Assembly: GCA_029977865.1 (NCBI GenBank)
Contig: JAPOKA010000003.1
Coordinates: 1-34,569, forward strand
Direction: 5' to 3'
Length of the DNA stretch: 34,569 nucleotides
DNA from: a bacterium
GTDB lineage: Bacteria > Planctomycetota > Phycisphaerae > Phycisphaerales > SM1A02
Part shown: positions 15,225-24,593 of the stretch, piece after piece
Layout: each line of letters opens with the position of its first letter
How positions within the stretch are numbered: position 1 is the stretch's first letter
Made by a program: the position numbers and the translations under genes
The notes under the pieces: model-generated
Databases searched by the model: none
The model's input: only the letters and a program-made list of their open reading frames with translations
What the model was told of the DNA's origin: nothing

Positions 15225-17876
15225 ATGGCGACCCGGCGGCTCGCACCCGATCACGCGGCCGCGCTTCGGGCTTCTCTCGACGGTGTCGATGAGCCCAAGG
15301 ACCGGCTTCGCTCGCTTCCGGTCCTTCCCCTGATCGCCGCAAGTGCGTGGCTTGGTTGCGCCATGACTGCGGTTGCGGCGGATGAACTCCCGGTCGAGCC
15401 GCTCGAGAGCGCTTCCCGCCTGCTCCTGGTCGCTGCAACTGTCGTGGCATGGGGGTCGATCCGCCGATCGCGCCGAGGGCGATTGAGTCGGCCGCCATCG
15501 TTGGTTGGGGTGCTCGTCGCGGTGGTGTTGCTCGCCTGCGGCCACACCGCTCGAGCGCTCGCGCATGACCGCAGCCTGCTCGCATCGATCACCTCGATCG
15601 CAGCACGAGACGGCATCGAGGAACCGAGACCGGTCGAGGTCATCGGCACGGTTGCGACCACGCCGCGGATCTCGCCGCTCGGAGATCGGCTGCACGCCTT
15701 CTTTCGCCAGCCGCGGGCGACCTTCATCGAGCTCGACCTCGAGTCGATCGGCCCGCCCCGCGAAGCCAGGCTCGGCGGCCGCGACAAGCCCATCGCGATG
15801 TCTGGACGAATGCGAGTCCGCATCGAAGGCTCGCAGGCCGCATGGCCGGTCGGCGAGCGACTCCGGGCAACCGGCCTGCTGCTTCCACCGCTCGCCCGCG
15901 GCAATCCCGGCGAACCACCACCGCGGCTCGCCTCGCTTGAACCGTTGGATCTCGGCACCCTGCTCGTCCGTGATCGCAGGCTCGGTCGCGCCTTGGTGGT
16001 CGATGGCAACCACGGGCCCATCTTCGGTCTTGCTGGATTTCGCGAGGAGGTTCGGCAGCGGGTCGGTGCCACGCTCGCGAGGATGATCGACAGCTCCGGC
16101 CCCGAGCGTGCGGCGAGGCTCGACCTGCTCGAGGCGCTCCTGATCGGCGACCGCCGCGGCGAGGCGATCCGCTCGCTTCGGGGTGCCTTCGTCGCCGCCG
16201 GACTTGCCCACTTCCTCGCGATCTCCGGCTTCCATCTTGCGGTGCTGGCTGCTGTGGCCGCGGCACTGGCACGCATCCTCGGAGTTCGGCCCTCGCGGCG
16301 GGCACTGGTCGCGATCGCTGCCATGGCTGTCTACGCCGCTGCGCTGCCCACCGCACCACCGGTGCTTCGGGCAACCCTTGCTGCAGCACTCCTTGCGATG
16401 GGGATGGTCTTCTCGAGACGGTGGGATCCTCGCGCCGCCACCGCGCTCGCCGCACTGGTGATCTTGTCAGCGGCACCGGGTGAAGCGGTGCGACCGGCGT
16501 TTCAGCTCTCCTTCGCGGCGGTCTTCTCGCTGCAAACGCTCGCGCCGCGGCTTCGCGGCCGATGGTTCGGCGAGCCGGACCGCCTGGGCCGATCGAGGCG
16601 ATCGATCCTTCGCTCGCGTGCCGCCGATGCGGTCGCGGCGAGTGTCGCAGCCTGGGCGATCACCACGCCGATCGCACTCTGCCACTTCGGCCACGCGGCC
16701 CTCTTTGGCGTACCCGCCACCATCCTCGCCACCCCGCTCATCGCAGCGACGATCGCACTTGCCACGGTGGCGGTTCCCGTGGCGATCCTGTTTCCGGTCA
16801 CCGCAGCATGGACCGGACCCTTCCTCGGTCTTGCCGCGGCAGCGATGATCGAATTCGCAGAAGCGGTGGCGAGCCTCGACTTCGCGACGGTGTCGATCCC
16901 CGCCCCGGGACCGATCGCGACCGTGGTCCTTCTCGCTGCGGTCTCGTTGTGGCTGATGCTGCCGCGTGGCTTCACGCTCGCTGCGGCGCGGGGACTTGCC
17001 ATCGGTGCCATCGCCGCGCTGCTCGCTCCATCGACGGCGGCGGGGACCACCGCGACCTTTCTCGCAGTCGGCGACGGCACCGCGATCGTGATCGCCCGTC
17101 ATGGTCGCGGAGTGCTCGTCGACTGCGGCAGCATCGGCGATCGCTCGCTCGGTGCCAGCACCCTGCCGCGGGCTCTCGATGCACTCGGTGTGAGGCGGCT
17201 CGATGCGGTGGTGGTCAGCCATCCGAACCTCGACCACTTCTCGGGTCTGCTCGAGGTGGCGGAGTCTCATCCAGAGGCGAGTCTCGTCGTCGGTGAGGCG
17301 TTCATCGACGCCGCAGACCTTCGCCCGCACGGACCGGAACGAGCGGTCATCGAATCGCTCGCTCAACAGGATCGGAAGCCGTCGGTGGTCGCCGCCGGCG
17401 ACCGACTCGACCTTCTGGGCTTGAACTGGTCCTGCCTTCATCCACCACCAACGCGGCGCTACGAGCACGCCAACGATGCTTCGCTGGTCTGGCGAATCGA
17501 GGCTGGCGACTCCATGCACACCTCGCCGCGTGATCGCCGGCCCTTGCTGGTCACCACCGGCGATCTCCAGGCGGAGGGACTTCGCTCCTGTGCGGCGGCG
17601 ATCGTTGCTGCGAACCCCAGGGTCGCCGAGGTGCCCCACCATGGAAGCGCCACCATCGAGACCGCCGAGCTCCTCGCTCGGCTCCCGGGCACACGGTGGG
17701 TCCAGTCCACCGGACCACGACGCCTCCGCAGCGATCGACTCGCCACCCTCCTTGCCATCCAAGGCGTCGGTGAACTCCGCATCGATCGCACCATCACCGC
17801 CCGCGATGGTGCGGTCAGTGTGTCGCTCGATCCGTCGAGTCCGCCGGTGTTGCGGACCTGGAAGGGCAAGCCTTGA
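15225..17876 (+). CDS. comEC: ComEC/Rec2 competence DNA-uptake channel
   Basis: The product is 883 residues, full length for ComEC. It has an N-terminal membrane and soluble (OB-fold-like, about 110-260) region. A polytopic Competence domain of about ten hydrophobic segments spans about 290-605 and carries the hallmark HFLAISGFHLAV near 329. A C-terminal metallo-beta-lactamase domain starts at about 612, with SHPNLDHFSGL near 665, NDASLVWRIE, VTTGD and EVPHHGS near 803. ComEC moves single-stranded DNA across the inner membrane during natural transformation. The MBL metal motif is HxNxDH rather than the usual HxDxDH of ComEC. No other competence gene is nearby. It converges on the Bat-like operon with 22 bases between the genes. 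Confidence 0.92.
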   Translation: MATRRLAPDHAAALRASLDGVDEPKDRLRSLPVLPLIAASAWLGCAMTAVAADELPVEPLESASRLLLVAATVVAWGSIRRSRRGRLSRPPSLVGVLVAVVLLACGHTARALAHDRSLLASITSIAARDGIEEPRPVEVIGTVATTPRISPLGDRLHAFFRQPRATFIELDLESIGPPREARLGGRDKPIAMSGRMRVRIEGSQAAWPVGERLRATGLLLPPLARGNPGEPPPRLASLEPLDLGTLLVRDRRLGRALVVDGNHGPIFGLAGFREEVRQRVGATLARMIDSSGPERAARLDLLEALLIGDRRGEAIRSLRGAFVAAGLAHFLAISGFHLAVLAAVAAALARILGVRPSRRALVAIAAMAVYAAALPTAPPVLRATLAAALLAMGMVFSRRWDPRAATALAALVILSAAPGEAVRPAFQLSFAAVFSLQTLAPRLRGRWFGEPDRLGRSRRSILRSRAADAVAASVAAWAITTPIALCHFGHAALFGVPATILATPLIAATIALATVAVPVAILFPVTAAWTGPFLGLAAAAMIEFAEAVASLDFATVSIPAPGPIATVVLLAAVSLWLMLPRGFTLAAARGLAIGAIAALLAPSTAAGTTATFLAVGDGTAIVIARHGRGVLVDCGSIGDRSLGASTLPRALDALGVRRLDAVVVSHPNLDHFSGLLEVAESHPEASLVVGEAFIDAADLRPHGPERAVIESLAQQDRKPSVVAAGDRLDLLGLNWSCLHPPPTRRYEHANDASLVWRIEAGDSMHTSPRDRRPLLVTTGDLQAEGLRSCAAAIVAANPRVAEVPHHGSATIETAELLARLPGTRWVQSTGPRRLRSDRLATLLAIQGVGELRIDRTITARDGAVSVSLDPSSPPVLRTWKGKP

Positions 17877-17898
17877 GGTCCGATCGATCGGGTTCGAT

Positions 17899-19134
17899 TC
17901 AGGGCCGCGGCGTGATCAACAGTGGCGAGGCGAGGTGCAGTCGATCCTGCACCGCTCCGTGCCGGCCCTGCTCGAGTTCGAGAACCAGCTCGCCGGTGGC
18001 GATGACGACCGCGATCGGGATCCGCGGCGAGTCCTGGTCGAAATGGTGCTGCAGCAGAACCCGATCGCCATCGCGAAGGGTCATGGTGAAGTCGCCGAAC
18101 CGCCGCATCGAGTCCGGCAGCGAAGCCACCGTCGAGAGCACTGCTCCCTTGGGAACACGCCAGGCGATTCGGGCCGGACCGGAGATCTCGACGTCGGCGA
18201 TCCCGAGATCGGGAAGGCGATCACGGTCGATCGCCGGTGGTGGAATCCACGGTCGCTGCGAATCCGGCATCGCACCCGATCGCGGTTCGATCGCTGCGAG
18301 GCCGACAGAGCGGTCGGGCGCCAGGGCGATCGACTCGAGTTCGCGCAGCAACAGGGTGGTCTCGCTCGCAACGGCACCATCACCACGGGTTCCCGCCCTG
18401 CGAATCGAGAGCATCGCCGATTCGCTTCCCTCCGCGAGCGAGACCGAGGTCGCATCGAGCACGGTGCCGTCGAAGGCCCGCACCCGAATCCGACCCGGAG
18501 GCGCGGCCGTGGCGAGCAGGTCGATTCGGTCGACCAGTTCGAGAGGAACCACCCGCTCGTTGCCGTCGGGACCCTCGACCACGCAGTCGGTGGTGAGTTC
18601 GAGCACCAGCCCCTCGAGCAGATCGCCGTTCTGCAGTCGCACCCGATCGCCATCGCTCCGATCGGCTGCCGAGGCCTCTGCGGTGGACGCGCCGCGGCCA
18701 GCCAGATCAAGCGCCTGCATCGACTCGAGATCGATCTCGATCGCACCGAGCCATGGGTGAATCCACCGCAGCGAGCCCTCGCCGCGATCGGGACGACCGG
18801 GAAAACGCTCACCGTTTCGCAGCATCAGCATCGGCCCGCTCGGGTTCGCGGCCGCCACCGGGGCGATCCAGCGCACTCCAGCCACCCGCGCAAGCGCTTG
18901 GGACTCTTGCCGCGACGAGTGCGTGCGCCGCCACTGGAGGTCGTCGCGATCGATCCAGACCTCCTTGGCCTCGAGCCGCACGCCGTCGATGAAGACGATC
19001 TCGACCCGTCGCGGCGGGCCCACCTCGCCGACGAGTCGGCCCACGCCACGGACGCCGAAGTTCTCCTCTTCCGCCGCCGGTGCGGTCGAGGCGGCGAAGA
19101 GCAGGGCCAGCACCAGGGTGATCGCGGTGCTCAT
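17899..19134 (-). CDS. exported beta-rich protein with NPCBM-like C-terminus
   Basis: The product is 411 residues with a clear signal peptide (MSTAITLVLALLFAASTAPA, cut near residue 21). The mature protein is beta-rich with several similar units: VEIVFIDGVRLEAKEV, RVRLQNGDLLEGLVLEL and RVRAFDGTVLDATSVSL, each shaped like a small SH3/Lsm-type barrel. The last 100 residues (FTMTLRDGDRVLLQHH, then VVIATGELVLELEQG and QDRLHLASPLL) resemble the NPCBM carbohydrate-binding fold; this is pattern recognition, not a confirmed hit. The ATG overlaps the stop of the upstream gene (ATGA, 19131-19134). It is last in the seven-gene Bat-like operon. The function is unknown; binding of envelope glycans is a guess. 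Confidence 0.75.
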   Translation of the reverse strand: MSTAITLVLALLFAASTAPAAEEENFGVRGVGRLVGEVGPPRRVEIVFIDGVRLEAKEVWIDRDDLQWRRTHSSRQESQALARVAGVRWIAPVAAANPSGPMLMLRNGERFPGRPDRGEGSLRWIHPWLGAIEIDLESMQALDLAGRGASTAEASAADRSDGDRVRLQNGDLLEGLVLELTTDCVVEGPDGNERVVPLELVDRIDLLATAAPPGRIRVRAFDGTVLDATSVSLAEGSESAMLSIRRAGTRGDGAVASETTLLLRELESIALAPDRSVGLAAIEPRSGAMPDSQRPWIPPPAIDRDRLPDLGIADVEISGPARIAWRVPKGAVLSTVASLPDSMRRFGDFTMTLRDGDRVLLQHHFDQDSPRIPIAVVIATGELVLELEQGRHGAVQDRLHLASPLLITPRP

Positions 19135-20249
19135 CGCTGGAAGATCGGCAGGTATCGCTTGGGCATCTGCAGCACGATCAGCGCCATCGCGGTCGCGTAG
19201 GCGCTGCCCTGCTGCTGATCGATCCAGCCGCCGGTCGCGGTCTGCTGTTCGAGAAGGTCCTGCCGGATCGCCGGCCACCAGCGGCTCCACCAGTCACCGC
19301 CCGCGAGGTACATCGCCTGCACCGCGTAGTAGTGGCCGTAGTAGTAGTGCGCCTGGGTCATGGCCGACCCGCCCGATGGCATCGCCTGGCGGACCAGATA
19401 CTCAAGACCACGGTCGATCGACTCGTCGCCGTACTGCCCGGCGTAGAAGAGCGTGGCCACGCCGGCCGCCGATCGCGGCCACCCGCTCCCACCGGCCGAA
19501 CGCATGTACTTGAAGCCGCCGTCCTGGTTCTGGCACTCCTTCACGTAGCGAACCGCGCGTTCGATGGTGCTCGCGGGCACCTTGATGCCCGCATTGCGGG
19601 CCGAGCGCAGCGCCATCACCTGGCAGATCGTCACCGAGACGTCTGCGTCGTAGGGAACCGGGTTGTAGCGCCAGCCGCCCTCGTCGTTCTGGCTGTTGAC
19701 GATCAGTTCGACCGCCCGCTCGAGGGCGTCGCGCACCCGCGCGTCCTCGGGGGTCATGCCGTAGACCTCGCCGAGAAACAACGTCGCGAACCCGTGGCCG
19801 TACATCGGCCCGTGCCCACCGTCACCGGCGATGAGTCCGGTCTCGGTGACCTTGGAGAGAATGTGCTCAAGCGCCCGCCGCACCACCTCGCCGTAGCGGC
19901 CGCGACCGGGCATGTGGCCATCGCCAAGGAAGGCGATGCCGCAAAGCGAGGCGATGCCGACGTTGTCGACGAATCGGCCTCGACCAAAGGATCCGTCCTC
20001 GTTCTGCATCGACGCCAACTGCTCGAGACCACGCGCGACCGCATCGTCGAGGCGATCGGTGATCTCCGCGGCCGCGGGCAGATTCTCGGCGCCTCGCGGC
20101 GGCGCCTCGGGCGCTGCCGGTGGCGCGGGCGGCGTCGGTTCTTCCTGGAGCGGACCCGCTGCAGCGATGGTCCCGCCAAGCAGAATCATCGCGGCGACCA
20201 GCTTCCCGGCAGTGCTGCGCAGCCGCGATGGGGAGGTGCACTCGATCAC
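19131..20249 (-). CDS. exported squalene-cyclase/prenyltransferase-repeat protein
   Basis: The product is 372 residues. A basic N-terminus and hydrophobic segment (about 14-32) make a signal peptide, followed by a Pro/Ala linker (33-60). The rest is an alpha-toroid with QW-type repeats: QNEDGSFG (82-89), SQNDEGGWRYN (186-196), CQNQDGGFKYM (239-249) and ATGGWIDQQ near the C-terminus. The DxDD acid of class II terpene cyclases is absent (PYDADVSV at 199-206), so a binding or scaffold role in the periplasm is more likely than terpene cyclisation. The GTG start overlaps the upstream TGA (20246-20249), and the stop overlaps the next ATG. Confidence 0.85.
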   Translation of the reverse strand: MIECTSPSRLRSTAGKLVAAMILLGGTIAAAGPLQEEPTPPAPPAAPEAPPRGAENLPAAAEITDRLDDAVARGLEQLASMQNEDGSFGRGRFVDNVGIASLCGIAFLGDGHMPGRGRYGEVVRRALEHILSKVTETGLIAGDGGHGPMYGHGFATLFLGEVYGMTPEDARVRDALERAVELIVNSQNDEGGWRYNPVPYDADVSVTICQVMALRSARNAGIKVPASTIERAVRYVKECQNQDGGFKYMRSAGGSGWPRSAAGVATLFYAGQYGDESIDRGLEYLVRQAMPSGGSAMTQAHYYYGHYYAVQAMYLAGGDWWSRWWPAIRQDLLEQQTATGGWIDQQQGSAYATAMALIVLQMPKRYLPIFQR

Positions 20250-23200
20250 GGTCGCTGCTCCTCGGCGAGGCGGCGGTAGTACTGCTCGGTGAGCCGGCGA
20301 TAGATCGACGAGACGCGATCGCGGCTTCCCTGCCGAACCAGCTCGCGAACCCGCTCAGGAAGCGCTCCCCACTCCACGCGACCCTCCTCGAGCAGTCGGC
20401 CAAGCTCGGCCTGCTCGAACGAAGGCGGTTCCGCGTTGGATCCCTCGCTCGCGGCGCCGTCGCGGCGGCGCTCGCCCGATCCGGACGACTCGCCCGACTG
20501 CTGGCTCGGCGAAGACTGCTGCGAGGATTGAGAGGAGCTCGACGAACTCGATGATCGCGACTGTTGGCGCTGCCGCGCTGCGCTGTCGATCAACGTCTGC
20601 AGCCTGCGGATGACCTCTTCCTGCACCCGCTGCAGCCCCAGGCCGAGCTCGCCCGAGTGCTCTTCCGCCTCGCGCAGCAGCGACTCGCTCATCTCCATGC
20701 CCGCGATCGCCTCGCGGAAGTCGTCTGCGATCGGACGCTCGCGAAGCCGCTCGTCGAGCCTGCGGGCCGCCTCCGCGGCCGCTGCATCGGTCTGTGGATC
20801 GCTTCCCGGTGCGTCTTCCTCGATGCCGAGCAGGTCGTCGAGGGTCGGTGCAGCCGGCCGCGGTGGATCGCCATCGCCACGCGGCGGTGCATCCTTCGCG
20901 CCGACCTGCCTCGATCCGAACAAGCCCGACGCTCCGACCGGTGCCGGTCCCTGCGGATCGGCTTCTCCCTCGGGCGGACCTCCACCCTGCTCCTGTTCGA
21001 GCTTCTCGAGAAGCGCCTCTCCCAACGCGCGGATCTCCTGCTGCATGGCGGCAAGGTCGGCCACCGCTTCACGCCTCGACGCAGGATCGACGAGACCCGC
21101 GAGCGATGCCTCGTCGATCTCGCGGGTGCCGCGGTAGACCTGTTCCTGCAGGCTTCGCAGCAGTCTCAGTTCTGCGATCGGTGGGATCGCACCCTCCTCT
21201 GGCCCGCCTTGCGAACTCCCAGACCCCGACGAGGCCGACCCCTCACCGCCGGCGAACATCTCGTCGTCCTCGGCGAGCGACTCCAATGCTTCGGCCATCG
21301 ATCGAAGGGTGATCGCGATGCGCTGTTGTCGCGAGGTGACCGCGTTGCCGGCCTCGCCGGAACGCAGTTCGCTCACCACCTCGCTGCTCCAGGCGTCAAC
21401 CCACGTGTGACCGCGCTGGAACACCGCGGCACCCTCGAGCATCTCGCCACGGCTCGCCAGCGCCACCGCCGCTTCACCCAGAGTCTCCTGCTCGCCGGCA
21501 CTGCGTCGGGTCTCGACAAGCCGCCGCCGCGCCGCGACCTCGCCGGAGAGGATGCGCTTGGCAAGTGCGGTGGTCTCCTCCGCCAACTGCTCCTGTCGAT
21601 CCGCCAACTCGTGGTAGGCCGCCGCGAGCTCCTCGCGGGCCTGACGCTGCGCGTCGCGTTCCGCGTCCTCGCCGATGCGTCGAGCCTGCTCGAGCGCTTC
21701 CCGCAGCAGGCTGCTCGAGCGCTCCATGGCGGCCTGGGAATCCCCCACCATGACCGGATCCGACCGCAGCGCCACCACCGCCTCGATCTGGACGTCCCCG
21801 GCCCGCTCGAGGAGCCGAGCGACCGGTTCGGCATCGTCGCCACCTGAAGCCGCCAGCGCTTCGGTCGAACGGGTGTTGCGTTCGATCGCGATGACGCGAC
21901 TCGACCGCACCTCGAGCGAGGCCTTCGGCCAGGGCGGGCCCGCGACGGCGAGACTGCGCAAGGCGAATGACTCCTCCTCGCTCTGGGCAAGCAGCGCCTC
22001 GATCGACTCGACCAGTTCGGTCATGAGCCGCTTCAAGGTCTCGGTGCGGACCTTTCGGGTGTCCTCGAGCCGATCCCGCATCCGCTGCAGGGCCTGCTGG
22101 GATTCCTGCTGCGCCTGCTGCGCCGCATCGGTTCGATTCTGTTCAAGCGACTCCTCGGCCTCGCGCATCGACTGCTCGAGCCCGGACTGCCGCGCAGCTT
22201 CCGCGGCCTGGCGAAGGCTCTCCGCCTGGGCGGCGTCGCGTTCCTCGACGCGATCGGCGCGTTCGGAGAGTTCGTCGAGCAACTGCTCCGCCGACGCCGA
22301 CGCGGCGGCCTGCCGACGCGCGAGTTCCCGCAACGCCGCCTGCTGCTCGGCCGAGAGTTCCTCCACCGAACGGCCGGCGCTCTCGCGGCCGAAGTCCTCG
22401 GTCTCGCGCTCGATCGAGGCGACCTCTTCGGCGAGGGACTCGATCTCGCGGAGAAGCGACCAGGTGTCCTCGTCCTGCTCGAGCATGGCGACCATCGACT
22501 GGATCTCGCGTCGCACCTCGTTGGAGGCCTGCTGCCACGACTCGCGGTCAGCCGCCGATTCGGACGCTTCCTCCGTGCCCGACTCGGGATCCGGTCCGCG
22601 AAGGTCCTGTTCGGCGCGGCGCGATGCTTCAGCGGCCGATTCGGCGCGCGACCGCGCTCGACTCGTCACCTCCGCCTCGCGGCCATCGTCGACGCGATTT
22701 CGCTCGAGCCGGTCCTCGAGCGCCGCGACCGCCTCCTCGAGGGAACCGATGCGGCCGGTGATCGCAGCCTGCTCCGCCGCGGTCGGGGCCTCGGCTCGCT
22801 CCCGAAGCCGCGCCTGCTCCTCGTCGACGCGAATCGCCGCCCGCCGCAGCGCCGCGAGTTCGTCGCGCACCTGCCGCGAGAACTCCTCGGCACCGACCAC
22901 CCGCAACCGCCGCGGCGAGGACCGCACCGGATCGTGATCCGCGAAGGCGTCGGTCGCGATCGCGGTCACCTCGATGGTGTCGCCTGCCGCAGCACCGAGC
23001 GACTCGAGGCTCAGCGTCGACTCGAAGGTCCGCCGCGGTCCGGACTCCTCCGCCGAGACGACCTGGAGTTGCGGCAGACCGTCACCGCGGACGGCTTCGA
23101 TCGCGACGGTGCGGACCGAGACGTCGTCGCGAGCTTCCGCGACCAACGCCAGCACCGCCGTCGACAGCACGCTCTCGTCGCGGGCCGGATCGAGCACCGA

Positions 23201-24493
23201 GACCGAGGGAGGTTCATCCGCAACGACCTCGATCCTGAAGGTGGCGCCTTCGGTCGACTCGAGACCGAACTGGTCGCGAAGGCGGGGCTCGATCAGCACC
23301 GGAGCCTGCAGGGTCCAGCTCAGCATCCAGCGAGCGGCATCATCCGGATCGACCGAGATCTCCGCATCGCCGGGAAGTCCGGGGAAGGTCTCGGCCAGCC
23401 ACGCCGACCGCGCCGGCATGGCGGGAATCTCCAGTTCCTTGACGAGATCAAGCGCGAGGGTGGCGGAACTTCCCGCCAACATGGCGCCGGGCACGGTGCC
23501 GCGGCGATCGGTGCCCGGACCAAGCTCGAATCGCTGCGGCACACGATCGCCGGAGGCGTAGTCGGGCGGTTCGACGAGAAGCGACGCCGATCGGATCTCC
23601 GGCGGATCCTCGAGACGCACCACCACCTGCTCGGTCTCGTGGTCGCGGGTCCGCAGCGAGAAGCGGATCGAGTCGGCATCGGTCGCCACCGGCCGCTCGA
23701 AGCGACGACCGCTCTGACGGGTGAGGATGAGTTCCTCGGTGGGCAGTCGCTCGCCATCGCGCACCCGCTCGATCTCGGCGACGACCCGCTCCGATTCGGG
23801 ATCGCCCTTGACCAGCGATCCCGCCAGGATGAGCGGGCGACCGCGCGGCGCGACCTCCGTCACCACCAGGTTGGTCACCTCGGTTCGAGCCGGCCATCGC
23901 GTCGAAGTCCACGGCATGAAGGTTCGCACCACGCCGATGCGGCTCTCGACGGGAAAGAACGCGACGAGTCCCGCCAGGGTCGCAAGCAGGGCGAAGCTCG
24001 ACAGCGCGAACATCCGGAGCCGTCGCGTCTCGATCTGAAGCGCGAGCGAGGCGGGATCGACGGTGTCGGCGATCGCGGTGATCGCGGCAGTGCGGCCAGG
24101 TCCACCTTGGCGAGTCAGATGCAGGTCGACCGCAGCCGCCAGCCGGCCCGACCAGGTTCGGGTCGTGCGCTCGAGCCTCAAGGCGATGTCGAGGGGACCC
24201 GGGCGAAAGCGGAATGCCGGCAGCACCCAGCGCCGTGCGGCGGTCCAGGCTGCACACCCGAGTGCCACGAGGATCATCCACCGGATCGCCGCCGGCCAAC
24301 GGAAGACCGCGTCGGTGGCGATCACCAGCGGCACCGCCACGCCGGCTGCGGTCGCGAAGACCAACGCCGCCTCCGCCATCACCGCTCCGCGAACCCGCAC
24401 GCCGATCGATTCGAGTCGCTGCACCAGCCTCGCCATCGCGGTGGTGGTGGCCTCGCTCATCGAAGGTCTGGCTTGGGGTCGGGGTTCGATCAT
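20246..24493 (-). CDS. giant membrane coiled-coil protein (DUF4175-like)
   Basis: The product is 1415 residues. The N-terminus has hydrophobic helices at about 38-60, 68-86 and 147-170. A beta-rich region (about 190-560) contains PPDYASGD and repeated Ig-like strands. A very long Glu/Arg/Ala/Gln-rich helical region (about 570-1370) has a serine run near 1320 and a Gln/Ser-rich tail. The architecture fits the DUF4175-like proteins that sit beside BatA/vWA genes in Planctomycetota. The function is unknown; it may be a large periplasmic scaffold. No good ribosome-binding site supports ATG 24493, and ATG 24460 is an alternative. A 100-bp gap separates it from the upstream vWA gene, so an internal promoter is possible. 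Confidence 0.75.
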   Translation of the reverse strand: MIEPRPQARPSMSEATTTAMARLVQRLESIGVRVRGAVMAEAALVFATAAGVAVPLVIATDAVFRWPAAIRWMILVALGCAAWTAARRWVLPAFRFRPGPLDIALRLERTTRTWSGRLAAAVDLHLTRQGGPGRTAAITAIADTVDPASLALQIETRRLRMFALSSFALLATLAGLVAFFPVESRIGVVRTFMPWTSTRWPARTEVTNLVVTEVAPRGRPLILAGSLVKGDPESERVVAEIERVRDGERLPTEELILTRQSGRRFERPVATDADSIRFSLRTRDHETEQVVVRLEDPPEIRSASLLVEPPDYASGDRVPQRFELGPGTDRRGTVPGAMLAGSSATLALDLVKELEIPAMPARSAWLAETFPGLPGDAEISVDPDDAARWMLSWTLQAPVLIEPRLRDQFGLESTEGATFRIEVVADEPPSVSVLDPARDESVLSTAVLALVAEARDDVSVRTVAIEAVRGDGLPQLQVVSAEESGPRRTFESTLSLESLGAAAGDTIEVTAIATDAFADHDPVRSSPRRLRVVGAEEFSRQVRDELAALRRAAIRVDEEQARLRERAEAPTAAEQAAITGRIGSLEEAVAALEDRLERNRVDDGREAEVTSRARSRAESAAEASRRAEQDLRGPDPESGTEEASESAADRESWQQASNEVRREIQSMVAMLEQDEDTWSLLREIESLAEEVASIERETEDFGRESAGRSVEELSAEQQAALRELARRQAAASASAEQLLDELSERADRVEERDAAQAESLRQAAEAARQSGLEQSMREAEESLEQNRTDAAQQAQQESQQALQRMRDRLEDTRKVRTETLKRLMTELVESIEALLAQSEEESFALRSLAVAGPPWPKASLEVRSSRVIAIERNTRSTEALAASGGDDAEPVARLLERAGDVQIEAVVALRSDPVMVGDSQAAMERSSSLLREALEQARRIGEDAERDAQRQAREELAAAYHELADRQEQLAEETTALAKRILSGEVAARRRLVETRRSAGEQETLGEAAVALASRGEMLEGAAVFQRGHTWVDAWSSEVVSELRSGEAGNAVTSRQQRIAITLRSMAEALESLAEDDEMFAGGEGSASSGSGSSQGGPEEGAIPPIAELRLLRSLQEQVYRGTREIDEASLAGLVDPASRREAVADLAAMQQEIRALGEALLEKLEQEQGGGPPEGEADPQGPAPVGASGLFGSRQVGAKDAPPRGDGDPPRPAAPTLDDLLGIEEDAPGSDPQTDAAAAEAARRLDERLRERPIADDFREAIAGMEMSESLLREAEEHSGELGLGLQRVQEEVIRRLQTLIDSAARQRQQSRSSSSSSSSQSSQQSSPSQQSGESSGSGERRRDGAASEGSNAEPPSFEQAELGRLLEEGRVEWGALPERVRELVRQGSRDRVSSIYRRLTEQYYRRLAEEQRP

Positions 24494-24593
24494 GGCGTCC
24501 GCTGCTTGATTCTCGGCGATTCTTGCCGCGATGCCACTGCCGGTCGCGAACGAGCATCCGGATTGATCGCGGATCGGGTTTCGTTCGCGTCGA

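Noticed and set aside
17880-17891. Perfect 12-bp palindrome CCGATCGATCGG between comEC and the convergent operon
   Set aside because: It has no loop and no T-run, so it is a poor terminator, and CGATCG-type words are common throughout this sequence through Asp/Arg/Ile codon use.
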